Positions 1 through 9,747 are shown, counted from the stretch's first letter. The stretch is 47,409 bases of DNA from Steroidobacteraceae bacterium (GCA_022865595.1 JALHTE010000017.1:1-47409), one strand, 5' to 3'. Numbers and translations: made by a program. Notes: generated by a model not told the origin, from the sequence alone.

Positions 1-53
1 GGGCTTCCGTACCCGACGCCGGCGCCATCCAAACCCCGCGGCTGAGTGAGCCG

Positions 54-160
54 GGTGAGCGCCGTAGCACCCTCCCGGGGCGTCGCGCGGCATGGACGCC
101 GCGCGCGAGCCCCCAGGGACGGGTTCACGGCGTCCCCGGGAGGGTGCTACGGCACTCACC
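54..160. repeat. Long imperfect inverted repeat / intergenic hairpin element
   Basis: Arm 54-80 GGTGAGCGCCGTAGCACCCTCCCGGGG is the reverse complement of 134-160 CCCCGGGAGGGTGCTACGGCACTCACC with one mismatch in 27. A nested inner pair is GGACGCCG (94-101) / CGGCGTCC (128-135). The element lies upstream of ubiE. Confidence 0.85.
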
Positions 161-198
161 CGACAGCATTGCACTCCACCGCGTAGAATGGCGGCCTC

Positions 199-978
199 AT
201 GAGCGAAGCAGACCCCAAAACGCCGGCCCCGGGCGCGCCCGGCTCCGTGGACTTCGGCTACCGGCAGGTTCCGGCTGCCGAAAAGGCGGTCCGTGTCCGC
301 GAGGTATTCGACTCCGTCGCGGACAAGTACGACCTGATGAACGACCTGATGTCGGCAGGCGTGCATCGCCTGTGGAAGCGGTTCATGTTGTCGCAGACCG
401 GCCTTCGGCCTGGCCAGTCGGCGCTCGACGTCGCCGGCGGCACCGGCGACATCTCGGCCGGCATGGCCGCGCAGGTGGGCGAGGACGGTCTGGTGGTCCT
501 CTCGGACATCAACGCCGCGATGCTCGGCGTGGGCCGCGACCGCCTGCTCGACCGTGGCCTGATGCGCAACGTGCGCTTCGCGCTAGCCAATGCGGAGTGC
601 CTGCCGTTCGCCGACGAGAGCTTCGACTGCGTGACCATCGCATTCGGGCTGCGCAACGTGACGGATAAGGCCGCGGCACTTGCATCCATGCGGCGCGTGC
701 TCAAGCCGGGCGGCCGCCTGCTGGTGCTGGAGTTCTCGAAACCCACGCTGCCGGGTCTCAAGAAGATATACGACGTCTATTCATTCAGCGTGTTGCCCTG
801 GCTCGGTCGCCGGGTGGCCGGGGACTCAGACAGCTACCAGTACCTGGCCGAGTCGATCCGCCGCTTTCCAGACCAGCAGGCGCTGCTCGCGATGATGCGC
901 GAGGCGGGGCTCGAGGACTGCCGCCACCACGACCTGAGCGGCGGGATCGTCGCACTGCACCGCGGCTTCCGCTACTGA
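199..978 (+). CDS. ubiE: Ubiquinone/menaquinone biosynthesis C-methyltransferase UbiE
   Basis: [42 protein letters not shown] and SAM motif [11 protein letters not shown]; followed by ubiJ and ubiB. Confidence 0.97.
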   Translation: MSEADPKTPAPGAPGSVDFGYRQVPAAEKAVRVREVFDSVADKYDLMNDLMSAGVHRLWKRFMLSQTGLRPGQSALDVAGGTGDISAGMAAQVGEDGLVVLSDINAAMLGVGRDRLLDRGLMRNVRFALANAECLPFADESFDCVTIAFGLRNVTDKAAALASMRRVLKPGGRLLVLEFSKPTLPGLKKIYDVYSFSVLPWLGRRVAGDSDSYQYLAESIRRFPDQQALLAMMREAGLEDCRHHDLSGGIVALHRGFRY

Positions 979-979
979 C

Positions 980-1609
980 ATGCTGCTCGAGCGCCTCGAG
1001 GAAGCCCTGAACCGCAATGTCGCCGAGTCGCGTAAGGCGCAGGCGCTGTGCCGCCAGCTCGACGGGCGTGTCGTCTCGCTCGCCGTGACCGGAACTCCGC
1101 TCGAATTCTTCGCCAGCGCGCGGGATGGCCGGCTGTCGCTCTCGCCGAAGAACGAGGGCGCCGCGGCGGACGCCTCGCTGTCGGGATCGCCGATCTCGCT
1201 TCTCTCGCTCGCCGGACCGCGCGCCGAGGGCGCACTGCGCGGCGGCGGGGTGCGCATCGAGGGCGACGCCGAGGTTGCGCAGAAATTCCGCGAACTGCTT
1301 GAGCATGCGCAGCCCGACGCCGAGGAGGAACTCGCGCGCGTCGTCGGTGACGTTGCCGCGCGGAACATCGCCAATCTCGCACGCGGATTCCTCGATTTCG
1401 GCCGCAAGGCGGGCCGCTCACTCGCAGGCAACGTGTCCGAGTACCTGCAGGAGGAAGGCCGCGACCTGCCGACGCGGACCGAGGCGGAGGAATTCCTGGC
1501 CGACGTGGACCGCCTGCGTGACGACGTCGAGCGCTTCGAGGCCCGGCTCGCTCGCGTCGGTTCGCCTGGCGCGAAGGGTGGCGTGAAACGCCGCCGGCTG
1601 GATCACTAG
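980..1609 (+). CDS. ubiJ: Ubiquinone biosynthesis accessory factor UbiJ (SCP2-like domain)
   Basis: SCP2-like N-terminus and helical C-terminus (EEFLADVDRLRDDVERFEARL); located between ubiE and ubiB. Confidence 0.88.
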   Translation: MLLERLEEALNRNVAESRKAQALCRQLDGRVVSLAVTGTPLEFFASARDGRLSLSPKNEGAAADASLSGSPISLLSLAGPRAEGALRGGGVRIEGDAEVAQKFRELLEHAQPDAEEELARVVGDVAARNIANLARGFLDFGRKAGRSLAGNVSEYLQEEGRDLPTRTEAEEFLADVDRLRDDVERFEARLARVGSPGAKGGVKRRRLDH

Positions 1610-1660
1610 CGGCGCACCGCTCCGCGCAGCTCAATACCCCAGGCCACCGGTCACATTCCA

Positions 1661-3298
1661 ATGCGTCTCCGAGTCATCGGCCGCCTGCTCCAGATCCAGC
1701 GGGTCCTGGTCCGCCACGGCCTCGACGAGATCGTGCTTGCGACCCACCTCTTCCGGCCGCTGCGATATGTTTTCTACCTTTCGCCGGCGACGTGGTTCCA
1801 GCGCAGTCGCGGCGGTTCGCGCGGGGAACGTATCCGGCTCGCGCTGGAGGAGCTCGGGCCGATCTTTGTGAAATTCGGCCAGGCACTGTCGACGCGCCGC
1901 GACCTGCTGCCGGCGGACATCGCCGATGAACTCGAAAAGCTGCAGGACCGTGTGCCGCCGTTCCCGGGCGCGGAGGCGCGCGCGATCGCGGAGCGCGCCT
2001 ACGGCCGGCCGCTCAGCGAGGTATTCGAGGACTTCGATGAACAGCCACTCGCCGCTGCCTCCGTGGCGCAGGTGCACGTGGCACGCCTGCGCAGCGGCGA
2101 GGACGTCGTCTTCAAGGTGATTCGTCCGGGCGTGCGCGAGCGGATCGAGCGCGACATCGAGGTGATGTACGTGCTGGCGCGCCTGGCCCTCGCCTACTCT
2201 TCCGAGGGCCACCGGCTGCGCCCGGTCGAAGTGGTGCGCGAGTACGAGAAAACCATCTACGACGAGCTGGACCTGATGCGCGAAGCGGGGAACGCGGCGC
2301 AGCTGAAACGAAATTTCGAGGGCTCGGAGCTGCTGTACGTCCCGGCGATCTACTGGGACTACTGTCGCCCCGAAGTCATGGTGATGGAGCGTATCCACGG
2401 CGTGCTGGTCAGCGACCACGACGAACTGCGCCGCCGCGGCACCAACATCCAGCGCCTGGCCGAGAACGGGGTCGAGATCTTCTTCACGCAGGTACTGCGC
2501 CACAACTTCTTCCACGCCGACATGCACCCCGGCAACATCTTCGTCCAGGTGGACGACCCCGAGCATCCGAAATATGCGGCCGTCGACTTCGGCATCGTGG
2601 GATCGCTCGACGCGCGCGACCAGCACTACATCGCCGAGAATTTCATGGCGTTCTTCGACCGGGACTACAACCGCGTGGCACGGCTGCACGTGGAGTCGGG
2701 CTGGGTGCCTCCGGACACGCGCGTGGACGAGCTCGAGGCCGCGGTGCGCACCGTCTGCGAGCCGATCTTCCAGAAGCCGATCTCGGAAATCTCGTTTGCG
2801 CAGGTGCTGCTGCGCCTGTTCGAGACGGCACGTCGCTTCCAGATGAAGGTGCAGCCACAACTGATCCTGCTGCAGAAAACCATGCTGCAGATCGAAGGGC
2901 TTGGCCGGGAACTCTATCCGCAGCTCGACCTGTGGAAGACCGCGCAGCCGGTCTTCAAGAGCTGGGCCGCCGACCGGTTGAGCGGCCGCAACGTCGCCGA
3001 GCAGCTGCGCCGCCAGTTGCCGGAGCTTGGCGAGGCGCTGCGCATGCTGCCACAGGTGCTGCAGCAGTTCGTGCAACAGGCATCGGAAGGCAATTTCCGC
3101 CTCAAGGTCGAGCAACCCGGCATCGAGAAGTTGCGCGAGGAAATCCGGGCGAGCGCGCGACGGCGCGACATGACCATCGTTGCGGCCACGACGCTGCTCG
3201 GTGGGTTCATCTGGCTCGCGATCGGGATCTCGCCATGGCCCGGCGCGGCTCTCTGCGCGGCAGGCCTGCTGGGAACCCTGCTGGCGCGCCGCATGTGA
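1661..3298 (+). CDS. ubiB: Ubiquinone biosynthesis regulatory protein kinase-like UbiB
   Basis: LGPIFVKFGQALSTRRDLLPADIADELEKLQDRVPPF (KxGQ motif), FHADMHPGNIFV, VDFGIVG, C-terminal TM helices. Confidence 0.96.
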   Translation: MRLRVIGRLLQIQRVLVRHGLDEIVLATHLFRPLRYVFYLSPATWFQRSRGGSRGERIRLALEELGPIFVKFGQALSTRRDLLPADIADELEKLQDRVPPFPGAEARAIAERAYGRPLSEVFEDFDEQPLAAASVAQVHVARLRSGEDVVFKVIRPGVRERIERDIEVMYVLARLALAYSSEGHRLRPVEVVREYEKTIYDELDLMREAGNAAQLKRNFEGSELLYVPAIYWDYCRPEVMVMERIHGVLVSDHDELRRRGTNIQRLAENGVEIFFTQVLRHNFFHADMHPGNIFVQVDDPEHPKYAAVDFGIVGSLDARDQHYIAENFMAFFDRDYNRVARLHVESGWVPPDTRVDELEAAVRTVCEPIFQKPISEISFAQVLLRLFETARRFQMKVQPQLILLQKTMLQIEGLGRELYPQLDLWKTAQPVFKSWAADRLSGRNVAEQLRRQLPELGEALRMLPQVLQQFVQQASEGNFRLKVEQPGIEKLREEIRASARRRDMTIVAATTLLGGFIWLAIGISPWPGAALCAAGLLGTLLARRM

Positions 3299-3307
3299 AG
3301 CGGATGG

Positions 3308-4015
3308 CTATCCGGGTTCAGCCGTCTTCAACTCGATCCACGTCGCGCGCGCACGAGCGCAGAGCTCGCCTTCCTGGTCGAAGATCGCCGTTCCGGCGTA
3401 GTGCTTGCGTCCGTCTGCGCCGAGCTTCCAGCCAATGACCGTGCACGACTCGCCGACGCGGACGCAGCGATCGACGTGCGCGTGCATCTCGCCGAGCACC
3501 ATCGTGCGACGGCCCGCACAGAGCGCGAAGTAGCCGGGGCAGTCGAGCGCCGCCCAGTGGAACTCGACGGCGACCTTGCCGTCGCCGGCGTCGAGATCAT
3601 CGGCCGGCAGCCACGGCGCCGCGACGATGCCGGTCTCCAGCATGCCGGGAAAGATCCTCATCCCGTCGCCGCGCCGGCGATGCGGCCCGCACACGAAGCA
3701 GTCCGGAAACACGTGATGATTGAATCCCGGATAGTGCTGGGATGCCCAGACAGCCTGTACGTACGGCGGCGGCGACGGCACCTCGAGTTCGAGTCTCGAA
3801 GGCCGGCCGATCGCGACCGGCCCCGAAGCCGAGGCAAGCTCGAAGTCACCGTTGCCGAGCTGCGACACGCTGAGATCTGCATCGAGCGGGGGCGGCGTCA
3901 GCAGCCGGACGCTCATGTCGGCACCGGCCGCGACAACGAACGCCCCGCAGGCATAGCCGCCGTTCGCGGACGCTGGCGGGCCGTTGTAGCGGCGATCAAG
4001 CTTGAGAGTCTTCAA
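3308..4015 (-). CDS. Hotdog-fold thioesterase-like protein
   Basis: PDCFVCGPHRRRGDGMRIFPG motif. Likely TTG start at 4015 overlaps the stop of the upstream DUF2007 gene (TTGA); the longer ORF upstream is a frame artefact. Confidence 0.65.
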   Translation of the reverse strand: MKTLKLDRRYNGPPASANGGYACGAFVVAAGADMSVRLLTPPPLDADLSVSQLGNGDFELASASGPVAIGRPSRLELEVPSPPPYVQAVWASQHYPGFNHHVFPDCFVCGPHRRRGDGMRIFPGMLETGIVAAPWLPADDLDAGDGKVAVEFHWAALDCPGYFALCAGRRTMVLGEMHAHVDRCVRVGESCTVIGWKLGADGRKHYAGTAIFDQEGELCARARATWIELKTAEPG

Positions 4016-4347
4016 ATGCCCTCCGGCGGGGTTCCGGCCGGTGCTGCGCAATTCCAGCATTCGGAGAACTGCGCCTCGATCCGCTCGCCACAGCGCGCAC
4101 AGGTCCATGCGTCGCCACTCGGCTGAGAGTGAAGCGCCACCTCGATCAGGCCGCGCGCGCGCAGTTCCTGTCCCGGTTCGCGAACCCACAGTTCGGGCCA
4201 GCACTCGACGAACGGAATCTCGCCGACCACGCCGGACAGCCTGTCGTTCCTGACGATGCAGGCGATTCCCTCGGACTCGAGGATGTTGCGCAGGTGGGCA
4301 ATCTCGATCGCCGATTCTGCGGTGTGTACCTTGCGCATGACGTTCAT
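4012..4347 (-). CDS. DUF2007-type small protein with C-terminal zinc ribbon
   Basis: MRKVHTAESAIEIAHLRNILESEGI and C-terminal CARCGERIEAQFSECWNC double CxxC. Confidence 0.75.
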   Translation of the reverse strand: MNVMRKVHTAESAIEIAHLRNILESEGIACIVRNDRLSGVVGEIPFVECWPELWVREPGQELRARGLIEVALHSQPSGDAWTCARCGERIEAQFSECWNCAAPAGTPPEGI

Positions 4348-4356
4348 CGTAGCGGG

Positions 4357-4803
4357 TCAACCCCGCCAGAATCGATCCATCTCGAGATAGGTGAACGATA
4401 CCGACCAGCCGATCAGCACGAAACCCGCGAGGCTCTCCATTCCGGTCAGGAAGCGGATGTTGCCGACGGGCGTGAGATCGCCCAGTCCAAGCGTGGTGTA
4501 ACAAGTGGCGGAGTAGTAGACATAGTCGAACAGGCCAACAGCGTGTGACGCCAGCAGCTGCCCGTGCGCCGGATTGTGGGCCAGCGCGAAGTACCCAAGG
4601 CCGAAGATCCAGATCTCGCTCACGTGGATCAGCAGGATCGTAAAAATCATGACCAGGATGCGCGGCCGTGGCCGGATGCGAATACGTTTCAGGCGGGTGG
4701 TCAGTTGTGAAAGCCCCTCGTAGTGGATCAGCACGCAGATGACCACCAGCGCGAGCGTGGACGCGCTGACCACGGCAAGAGACTGGTAGTCCATATCGTT
4801 CAT
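4357..4803 (-). CDS. Ion channel family protein (PF07885-like, pore loop TTLGLGDL)
   Basis: Hydrophobic helices flanking YYSATCYTTLGLGDLTPVG; start MNDMDYQSLAVV at 4803, overlapping the end of the next gene. Confidence 0.8.
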   Translation of the reverse strand: MNDMDYQSLAVVSASTLALVVICVLIHYEGLSQLTTRLKRIRIRPRPRILVMIFTILLIHVSEIWIFGLGYFALAHNPAHGQLLASHAVGLFDYVYYSATCYTTLGLGDLTPVGNIRFLTGMESLAGFVLIGWSVSFTYLEMDRFWRG

Positions 4804-5558
4804 TTTCGTGGCTGCGCTGTCGATTCCGACCGGCCCACGGGTCCACCTGCGCGGGAAAGCTTGCCACCCTGTACACCACCCGGTGAAGGTCGGTCCACCG
4901 CGAGCACAAAGCGCGTGTAGATTTCCGGAAGGCGCTCCAGCACCTGCGCCTTTCCAAGCATGTCGCTTGACGCGACCGCAGCGCGCAACACCGGCAGGCT
5001 GAGCGATTCGAGCGCAGCCGAAGACACGGGCCAGTAGCTCAGGTGCCAGGGCTCGACGCCGGCGCCGCAGCCAGTCGAGGCATAGGGCCGGTGAAACCCG
5101 AATCGCGTCATGTTCGCATCGAGCCACGCGCCGAGCTTGCCGAACACTCCGTCGGCTGCATACTCAGCTGGCACCAGTTGTACCTTGTACCCGTCCGGCA
5201 TGGCGGCCGCATCGATCACGTCCACGTCGGAACCCCAGTGATGGCGGCTGCCGCCGGGTATGGCCGACCAGCAGAGGATCGCGTCCACCCTGCGCGCGTC
5301 GTCGAGCGACGCCGGATCGATGGATTGCCCGCTGCGGTCGAGCAACGGCTGCTCGCCGCTCCATTTCCGGTTCCACAGGAATACCTGGCGGTCGAAGTCC
5401 CGGAAGCTCGATGCGGCGACCAGGTCCACGCCAGCCTGCGCGGCAGCGTCCCGCATTGCCAGAAAAGACGTTACGACCTCGGCGTGCAGCACACATCGTG
5501 GACGTTCGAGTTCCACCACGTGAGTCCTGGCGCGGCCAGTCAGTTCGAGTTCATTCAT
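4800..5558 (-). CDS. M15 family D-alanyl-D-alanine carboxypeptidase (VanY-like)
   Basis: AASSFRDFDRQVFLWNRKW, SRHHWGSDVDVID and EPWHLSYWP, characteristic of M15B peptidases. Confidence 0.88.
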   Translation of the reverse strand: MNELELTGRARTHVVELERPRCVLHAEVVTSFLAMRDAAAQAGVDLVAASSFRDFDRQVFLWNRKWSGEQPLLDRSGQSIDPASLDDARRVDAILCWSAIPGGSRHHWGSDVDVIDAAAMPDGYKVQLVPAEYAADGVFGKLGAWLDANMTRFGFHRPYASTGCGAGVEPWHLSYWPVSSAALESLSLPVLRAAVASSDMLGKAQVLERLPEIYTRFVLAVDRPSPGGVQGGKLSRAGGPVGRSESTAQPRK

Positions 5559-5762
5559 GCGCTACGCCCCCGGATTCCAAGCATACCGGACTCCCGGGCC
5601 GCGCCATGCCCGGCCGGCAGTGTCGGAATATTTTCCATTTCTTCAAGCGCTTGGCGTCGCCGCCGGGGTCGCTCCGAGGCCTTGCCGCGTCTATGATGTC
5701 CGCCAGGGGCAAACTAGAACCAATCCAGACTGGCATCGACCAGCGGGAATTCCAGGCGACAC

Positions 5763-7787
5763 ATGCGCGGGATAGGTCTCAGGCATAGATACGTTCTCGC
5801 GATCGTCGTGGTCGGCGTACTGCTGACCGCGGCATTCACAGAGGCGGTGGTCGTGTCCGGGGGCAGGCTCAAGCTGGTGATTGCCGCAGGGCTGGTCCTG
5901 TCGCTTGTCGCCGGATGGCTCGCGTGGCGACTGATCGCACGCATCGACAGCGCAATCGAGTCGCTGGTGCGCAGTGCGGAGCGGATCGGCAGCGGGCACT
6001 ACGCGGATCCGGTCGCGTCGAGTGGCGTTCGCGAGATTGCGCATATCGAGGATGCACTGGAGCGAATGCGCGAGGCACTCGCCAGCACGACGATATCCCG
6101 CGACTACCTCGGCATCCTGCTGAACAGCATGAGCGACGCCGTGCTGGTAATGGCGCCGGACGGGCGCGTGCGCAACGCCAATCGCGCGGCAGAGGTCCTG
6201 CTCGGACACGAGCCCGGGAACCTCGCGGGCCTCGACCTTGCGTCGCTGATCGCCGAGGACCACCGCGCGACCTTCGACACAGCCCGCGTCCTAGAGGCAC
6301 CAGGCGAGACCGTGGTAAGCACGGCCCGCGGCCAGACTATTCCGGTGTCGGTTACCGCGTCCGCGATCTCGAGCGAAGACCCCCGATTCCAGGGCAACAT
6401 CTACGTGCTGCGCGACATCACCGATCGAAAGCGGGCGGAGCGGCGCATCCGTTACCTTGCGCGCTTCGACGCGCTGACCAAGATGCCGAACCGCATGCAG
6501 TTCCAGCACCTGCTGCAACAGGCGATCGCCCGATCACTGCGACAAGGTCGATCGCTCGCCTTGCTGTACCTGGACGTGGACAACTTCAAGGAAATCAACG
6601 ACACCTTCGGCCACGACGCAGGTGACCGTGTGCTCGAGACGCTGAGCGAGCGACTCGGCCGCATCCTTCCGCAGGAGTCCGTGGTCGGTCGCCTTGCCGG
6701 CGACGAATTCGCGATATTTGCCGAGACCACGGCCAGCAAGGGAGACCGGCACGAGCAGGCGGCGTCGCTGGCCCGGCTGCTTCTGACAGAGATCGCGCGG
6801 CCGCAGCACGTGGCTGGGCACGAGCTCGAGGTCACCGCGAGCATCGGCATTGCTGCGTGCCCGGAGAATGGCGACAACGTCATCGACCTGATCCGCAATG
6901 CCGACGCGGCCATGTACCATGCGAAACGTGCGGGGCGTAATTGCCAGGTCTTCTATGCCCCGGAGATGAATGCGGCGGCGGTCGAGCGACTGCTGCTCAA
7001 GTCCAAGCTCAGGCTGGCCCTGGTACGCGACGAATTCCTGGTGCGTTACCAGCCCAAGATTGACCTCGCAAGCGGCCAGGTCATCGGCGCGGAGGGGCTG
7101 CTGCGCTGGCGGCTGCCGGGCCACGGCGAGATCGCGCCTGCACAGTTCATTCCGCTTGCCGAGGAATCACACCTGATTCTCGACATAGGCGCGTGGGTGC
7201 TGAACCAGGTGTGCAGCGACTATGCGGGATGGCAAAAGCGCGTGGCGGACCCGGGCCTGGTTGCGATCAACCTGTCGCTGAAGGAACTGAACCAGGCGAG
7301 CTTCATCCCGCGCTGCCGTTCGGTGTTCGAGAAGTACAGTGTATCGCCCAGTCGCGTGGAACTCGAGATCACCGAGACCACGCTGATGATGGACGCCTCG
7401 CACACGCTACCGTTGCTCGACGAGTTGCGCGCCATGGGCGTGCACCTTTCGATTGACGACTTCGGCACCGGCTATTCGAGCTTGAGCGCACTGCAGCAAT
7501 TCCCGATCGGGACGCTCAAGATCGACCAGTCGTTCGTCCGCAACGCGGCAACAGACCCGGACGATGCGACGATCGTGCGCACCATCATCGAGATGGGTCG
7601 CAGCCTCGGCCTGCAGGTACTGGCCGAGGGCATCGAGACCGAGGAACAGCGGGCGTTCCTGCTGCACAGCGGCTGCCAGTACGGACAGGGCCGGCTGTTC
7701 GGCGATCCGATGACGGCCGACGATTTCCTCGACACCATGCTGAGGCAGGCAACTGGCCAGCACCCGATCCTGCGGCTGCCGGCCTGA
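5763..7787 (+). CDS. Membrane HAMP-PAS-GGDEF-EAL c-di-GMP protein
   Basis: Two TM helices plus HAMP; PAS (LNSMSDAVLVMAPDGRVRNANRAAE); GGDEF as RLAGDEFAIFAE; EAL as GAEGLLRW with DDFGTGYSSL. Confidence 0.95.
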   Translation: MRGIGLRHRYVLAIVVVGVLLTAAFTEAVVVSGGRLKLVIAAGLVLSLVAGWLAWRLIARIDSAIESLVRSAERIGSGHYADPVASSGVREIAHIEDALERMREALASTTISRDYLGILLNSMSDAVLVMAPDGRVRNANRAAEVLLGHEPGNLAGLDLASLIAEDHRATFDTARVLEAPGETVVSTARGQTIPVSVTASAISSEDPRFQGNIYVLRDITDRKRAERRIRYLARFDALTKMPNRMQFQHLLQQAIARSLRQGRSLALLYLDVDNFKEINDTFGHDAGDRVLETLSERLGRILPQESVVGRLAGDEFAIFAETTASKGDRHEQAASLARLLLTEIARPQHVAGHELEVTASIGIAACPENGDNVIDLIRNADAAMYHAKRAGRNCQVFYAPEMNAAAVERLLLKSKLRLALVRDEFLVRYQPKIDLASGQVIGAEGLLRWRLPGHGEIAPAQFIPLAEESHLILDIGAWVLNQVCSDYAGWQKRVADPGLVAINLSLKELNQASFIPRCRSVFEKYSVSPSRVELEITETTLMMDASHTLPLLDELRAMGVHLSIDDFGTGYSSLSALQQFPIGTLKIDQSFVRNAATDPDDATIVRTIIEMGRSLGLQVLAEGIETEEQRAFLLHSGCQYGQGRLFGDPMTADDFLDTMLRQATGQHPILRLPA

Positions 7788-7841
7788 ACATCGACGCACG
7801 CGGGGCCCGCTAATCGCCGGGCGTGGTACTCTTTTTTCACC

Positions 7842-8450
7842 ATGAAAAAGCCCAGGCTGGTCTATTTCGACGCCCCGGTCAGTCGCGGCGAGGAATGTCG
7901 TCTCGCGCTGCACCTCGGTGGCGTCGACTTCGAAGACGTGCGTATCAAGCCGGTCGAATGGCCCGCCATGAAGCAACAGATGCCTTACGGCGGGCTGCCG
8001 GTCCTCGAACTCCCCGGAAAGCCTGCACTCGCGCACACCAACGCCATCCTGGTGCTGATCGGTCGCCGCCATGGACTGCATCCGGCTGATGACTTCGAGG
8101 CGGCACGCCACGAGGGAATGATGCAGCACGTGGAGACACTGCGCGCGGTCGTCTCGCCGACGCTGCGGATGCCGGAAGCCGAGAAGAAGGCGGCGCGCGA
8201 GGCACTGGTGGCGGCCTTCCTGCCGGCCTGGGCAGAGGCAGCCGAGAGAAACATCGTGAACACCCCGTTCTTCGGCGGCGACCAGCTGCAGGTCGTGGAC
8301 CTCAAGCTGCACATGGCCGTGCGCTGGTTCATTGGCGGCAAGGTCGATCACATACCTGCCACGATCTTTGCCGGTTACCCCAGGCTCATCGCAGTTCACG
8401 ACGCGGTGCGCGATCACCCCGGCGTGAAGGCTTGGTACGCAAGGCCCTGA
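7842..8450 (+). CDS. Glutathione S-transferase family protein
   Basis: Thioredoxin-like N-terminus with MPYGGLPVLELPGKPALAHTNAIL; sigma-class-like GST C-terminus. Confidence 0.88.
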   Translation: MKKPRLVYFDAPVSRGEECRLALHLGGVDFEDVRIKPVEWPAMKQQMPYGGLPVLELPGKPALAHTNAILVLIGRRHGLHPADDFEAARHEGMMQHVETLRAVVSPTLRMPEAEKKAAREALVAAFLPAWAEAAERNIVNTPFFGGDQLQVVDLKLHMAVRWFIGGKVDHIPATIFAGYPRLIAVHDAVRDHPGVKAWYARP

Positions 8451-8496
8451 GGCCAGCGGTCGGGCCGTGCCCGCAGTGGCGACCGCGGGAGGCAAG

Positions 8497-8570
8497 GTCA
8501 AGTGCAAACCAAGTTTCCAGATGTCAGGCTGGTCGGTTTTCTACCAGGAATCGAGCGGCACCGGAACCGG
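8497..8570 (+). pseudogene. Possible remnant of a small secreted-protein gene
   Basis: Intergenic peptide VKCKPSFQMSGWSVFYQESSGTGT reads like real protein, but the frame has no signal peptide and then runs into the antisense of sbtA. Confidence 0.25.
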
Positions 8571-8643
8571 TCGGGACCTCGGGGTTGCCCTGGGCAATTT
8601 CATCATTTCCCGCTGCCAGGCGAACGCACCGCGGGCGCGCCGT

Positions 8644-9654
8644 CTATCCCAGCATCAGGCTGGCGACGCCCGAGTAGACGGGTATTCCCAACAGGATGTT
8701 GAGCGGGAACGTAACGCCAAGCGACATGCCGAAGTAGAGCGATGGGTTCGCCTCGGGGACCGCGTAGCGCAGCACAGCCGGCACCGCTATGTATGAGGCA
8801 CTCGCCGCCAGCACCATGAGCAGGGCGCCGTCGCCAGGCGACAGGCCGACAAGCATGGCGAGCGCGAGCGCGAGCGACGCGTGGGCGACCGGCGCGAGCA
8901 CGGCGTACGCGAGTAGCGTCGGCGGCCTGCCGCGCAGCTCGCCGAGGTTGCGCGCGGCCATGAGGCCCATGTCGAGCAGGAAGAAGGCGAGCATTCCCTT
9001 GAATAGATCTCCGGAGAACGGCTGCATCGCTGCCATGCCCGCCTCGCCGGTCGCGAGTCCGATTGCCATCGAACCGAGCAGCAGAAGCTGCGCGCCGTCG
9101 GTGAAAGACTCGTGCAGGATCTTTCCGAGCGACATTCCGGCGCCCGGCGACGAACCCGGCACGGTGGCCGCCCCACCGGGGAGGCTCGCACCTGCCGGCA
9201 CGGCCTGCGACCGACGCATGGAATTGGCGACAATCACCGCCATGATGATGGCGGGCGACTCCATCAGGGCCAATGCTGCGGCCATGTGCCCGCCGTAGGC
9301 CACACCGCGGCCGTCCAGGTACTGGGTCGCCGTAATGAACGTGACTGCGCTGACTGAACCGTAGGTCGCGGAGATGGCCACCGCGTCGAAGCCGGATACG
9401 AGTCGGCGCAGCACCTGGTACCCGATCGCGGGCACGATGACCGCGAGCGCAAGCGCGCAGCAGATTGTCACCGCGACATCAGCGGTGAGCCCGGACTTGG
9501 CCAGCGCGAAGCCTCCCTTGAGTCCCAGTGCCATCAGCAGGTAGAGCGAGAGGAAGCGCGATACCTCAGTCGGAATCGCCAGGTTGGAGCGCACCAGCCC
9601 CGCAGCGACGCCGAACACGAAAAACAGGACGGCGGGGTCGAGAAGGCTTTGCAT
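8644..9654 (-). CDS. SbtA-like sodium-dependent bicarbonate transporter family protein
   Basis: LKGGFALAKSGL, SATYGSVSAVTFITATQYL, MAAALALMESPAIIMAVIVA and C-terminal half match the SbtA/DUF897 family. Confidence 0.9.
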   Translation of the reverse strand: MQSLLDPAVLFFVFGVAAGLVRSNLAIPTEVSRFLSLYLLMALGLKGGFALAKSGLTADVAVTICCALALAVIVPAIGYQVLRRLVSGFDAVAISATYGSVSAVTFITATQYLDGRGVAYGGHMAAALALMESPAIIMAVIVANSMRRSQAVPAGASLPGGAATVPGSSPGAGMSLGKILHESFTDGAQLLLLGSMAIGLATGEAGMAAMQPFSGDLFKGMLAFFLLDMGLMAARNLGELRGRPPTLLAYAVLAPVAHASLALALAMLVGLSPGDGALLMVLAASASYIAVPAVLRYAVPEANPSLYFGMSLGVTFPLNILLGIPVYSGVASLMLG

Positions 9655-9705
9655 GCGACGCTCCGGTGAATATGGCGGCGGGACGGTACGGATTTAATGA
9701 CATAG

Positions 9706-9724
9706 AGTAAAATCAATAATTACT
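9706..9724. promoter_or_regulatory. Candidate LysR operator in the divergent promoter
   Basis: AT-rich dyad AGTAA-AATCAATAA-TTACT, flanked by further TTA/TAA half-sites, in the sbtA/lysR intergenic region. Confidence 0.4.
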
Positions 9725-9747
9725 TTAAGACCCATCGAGTAACGTCT

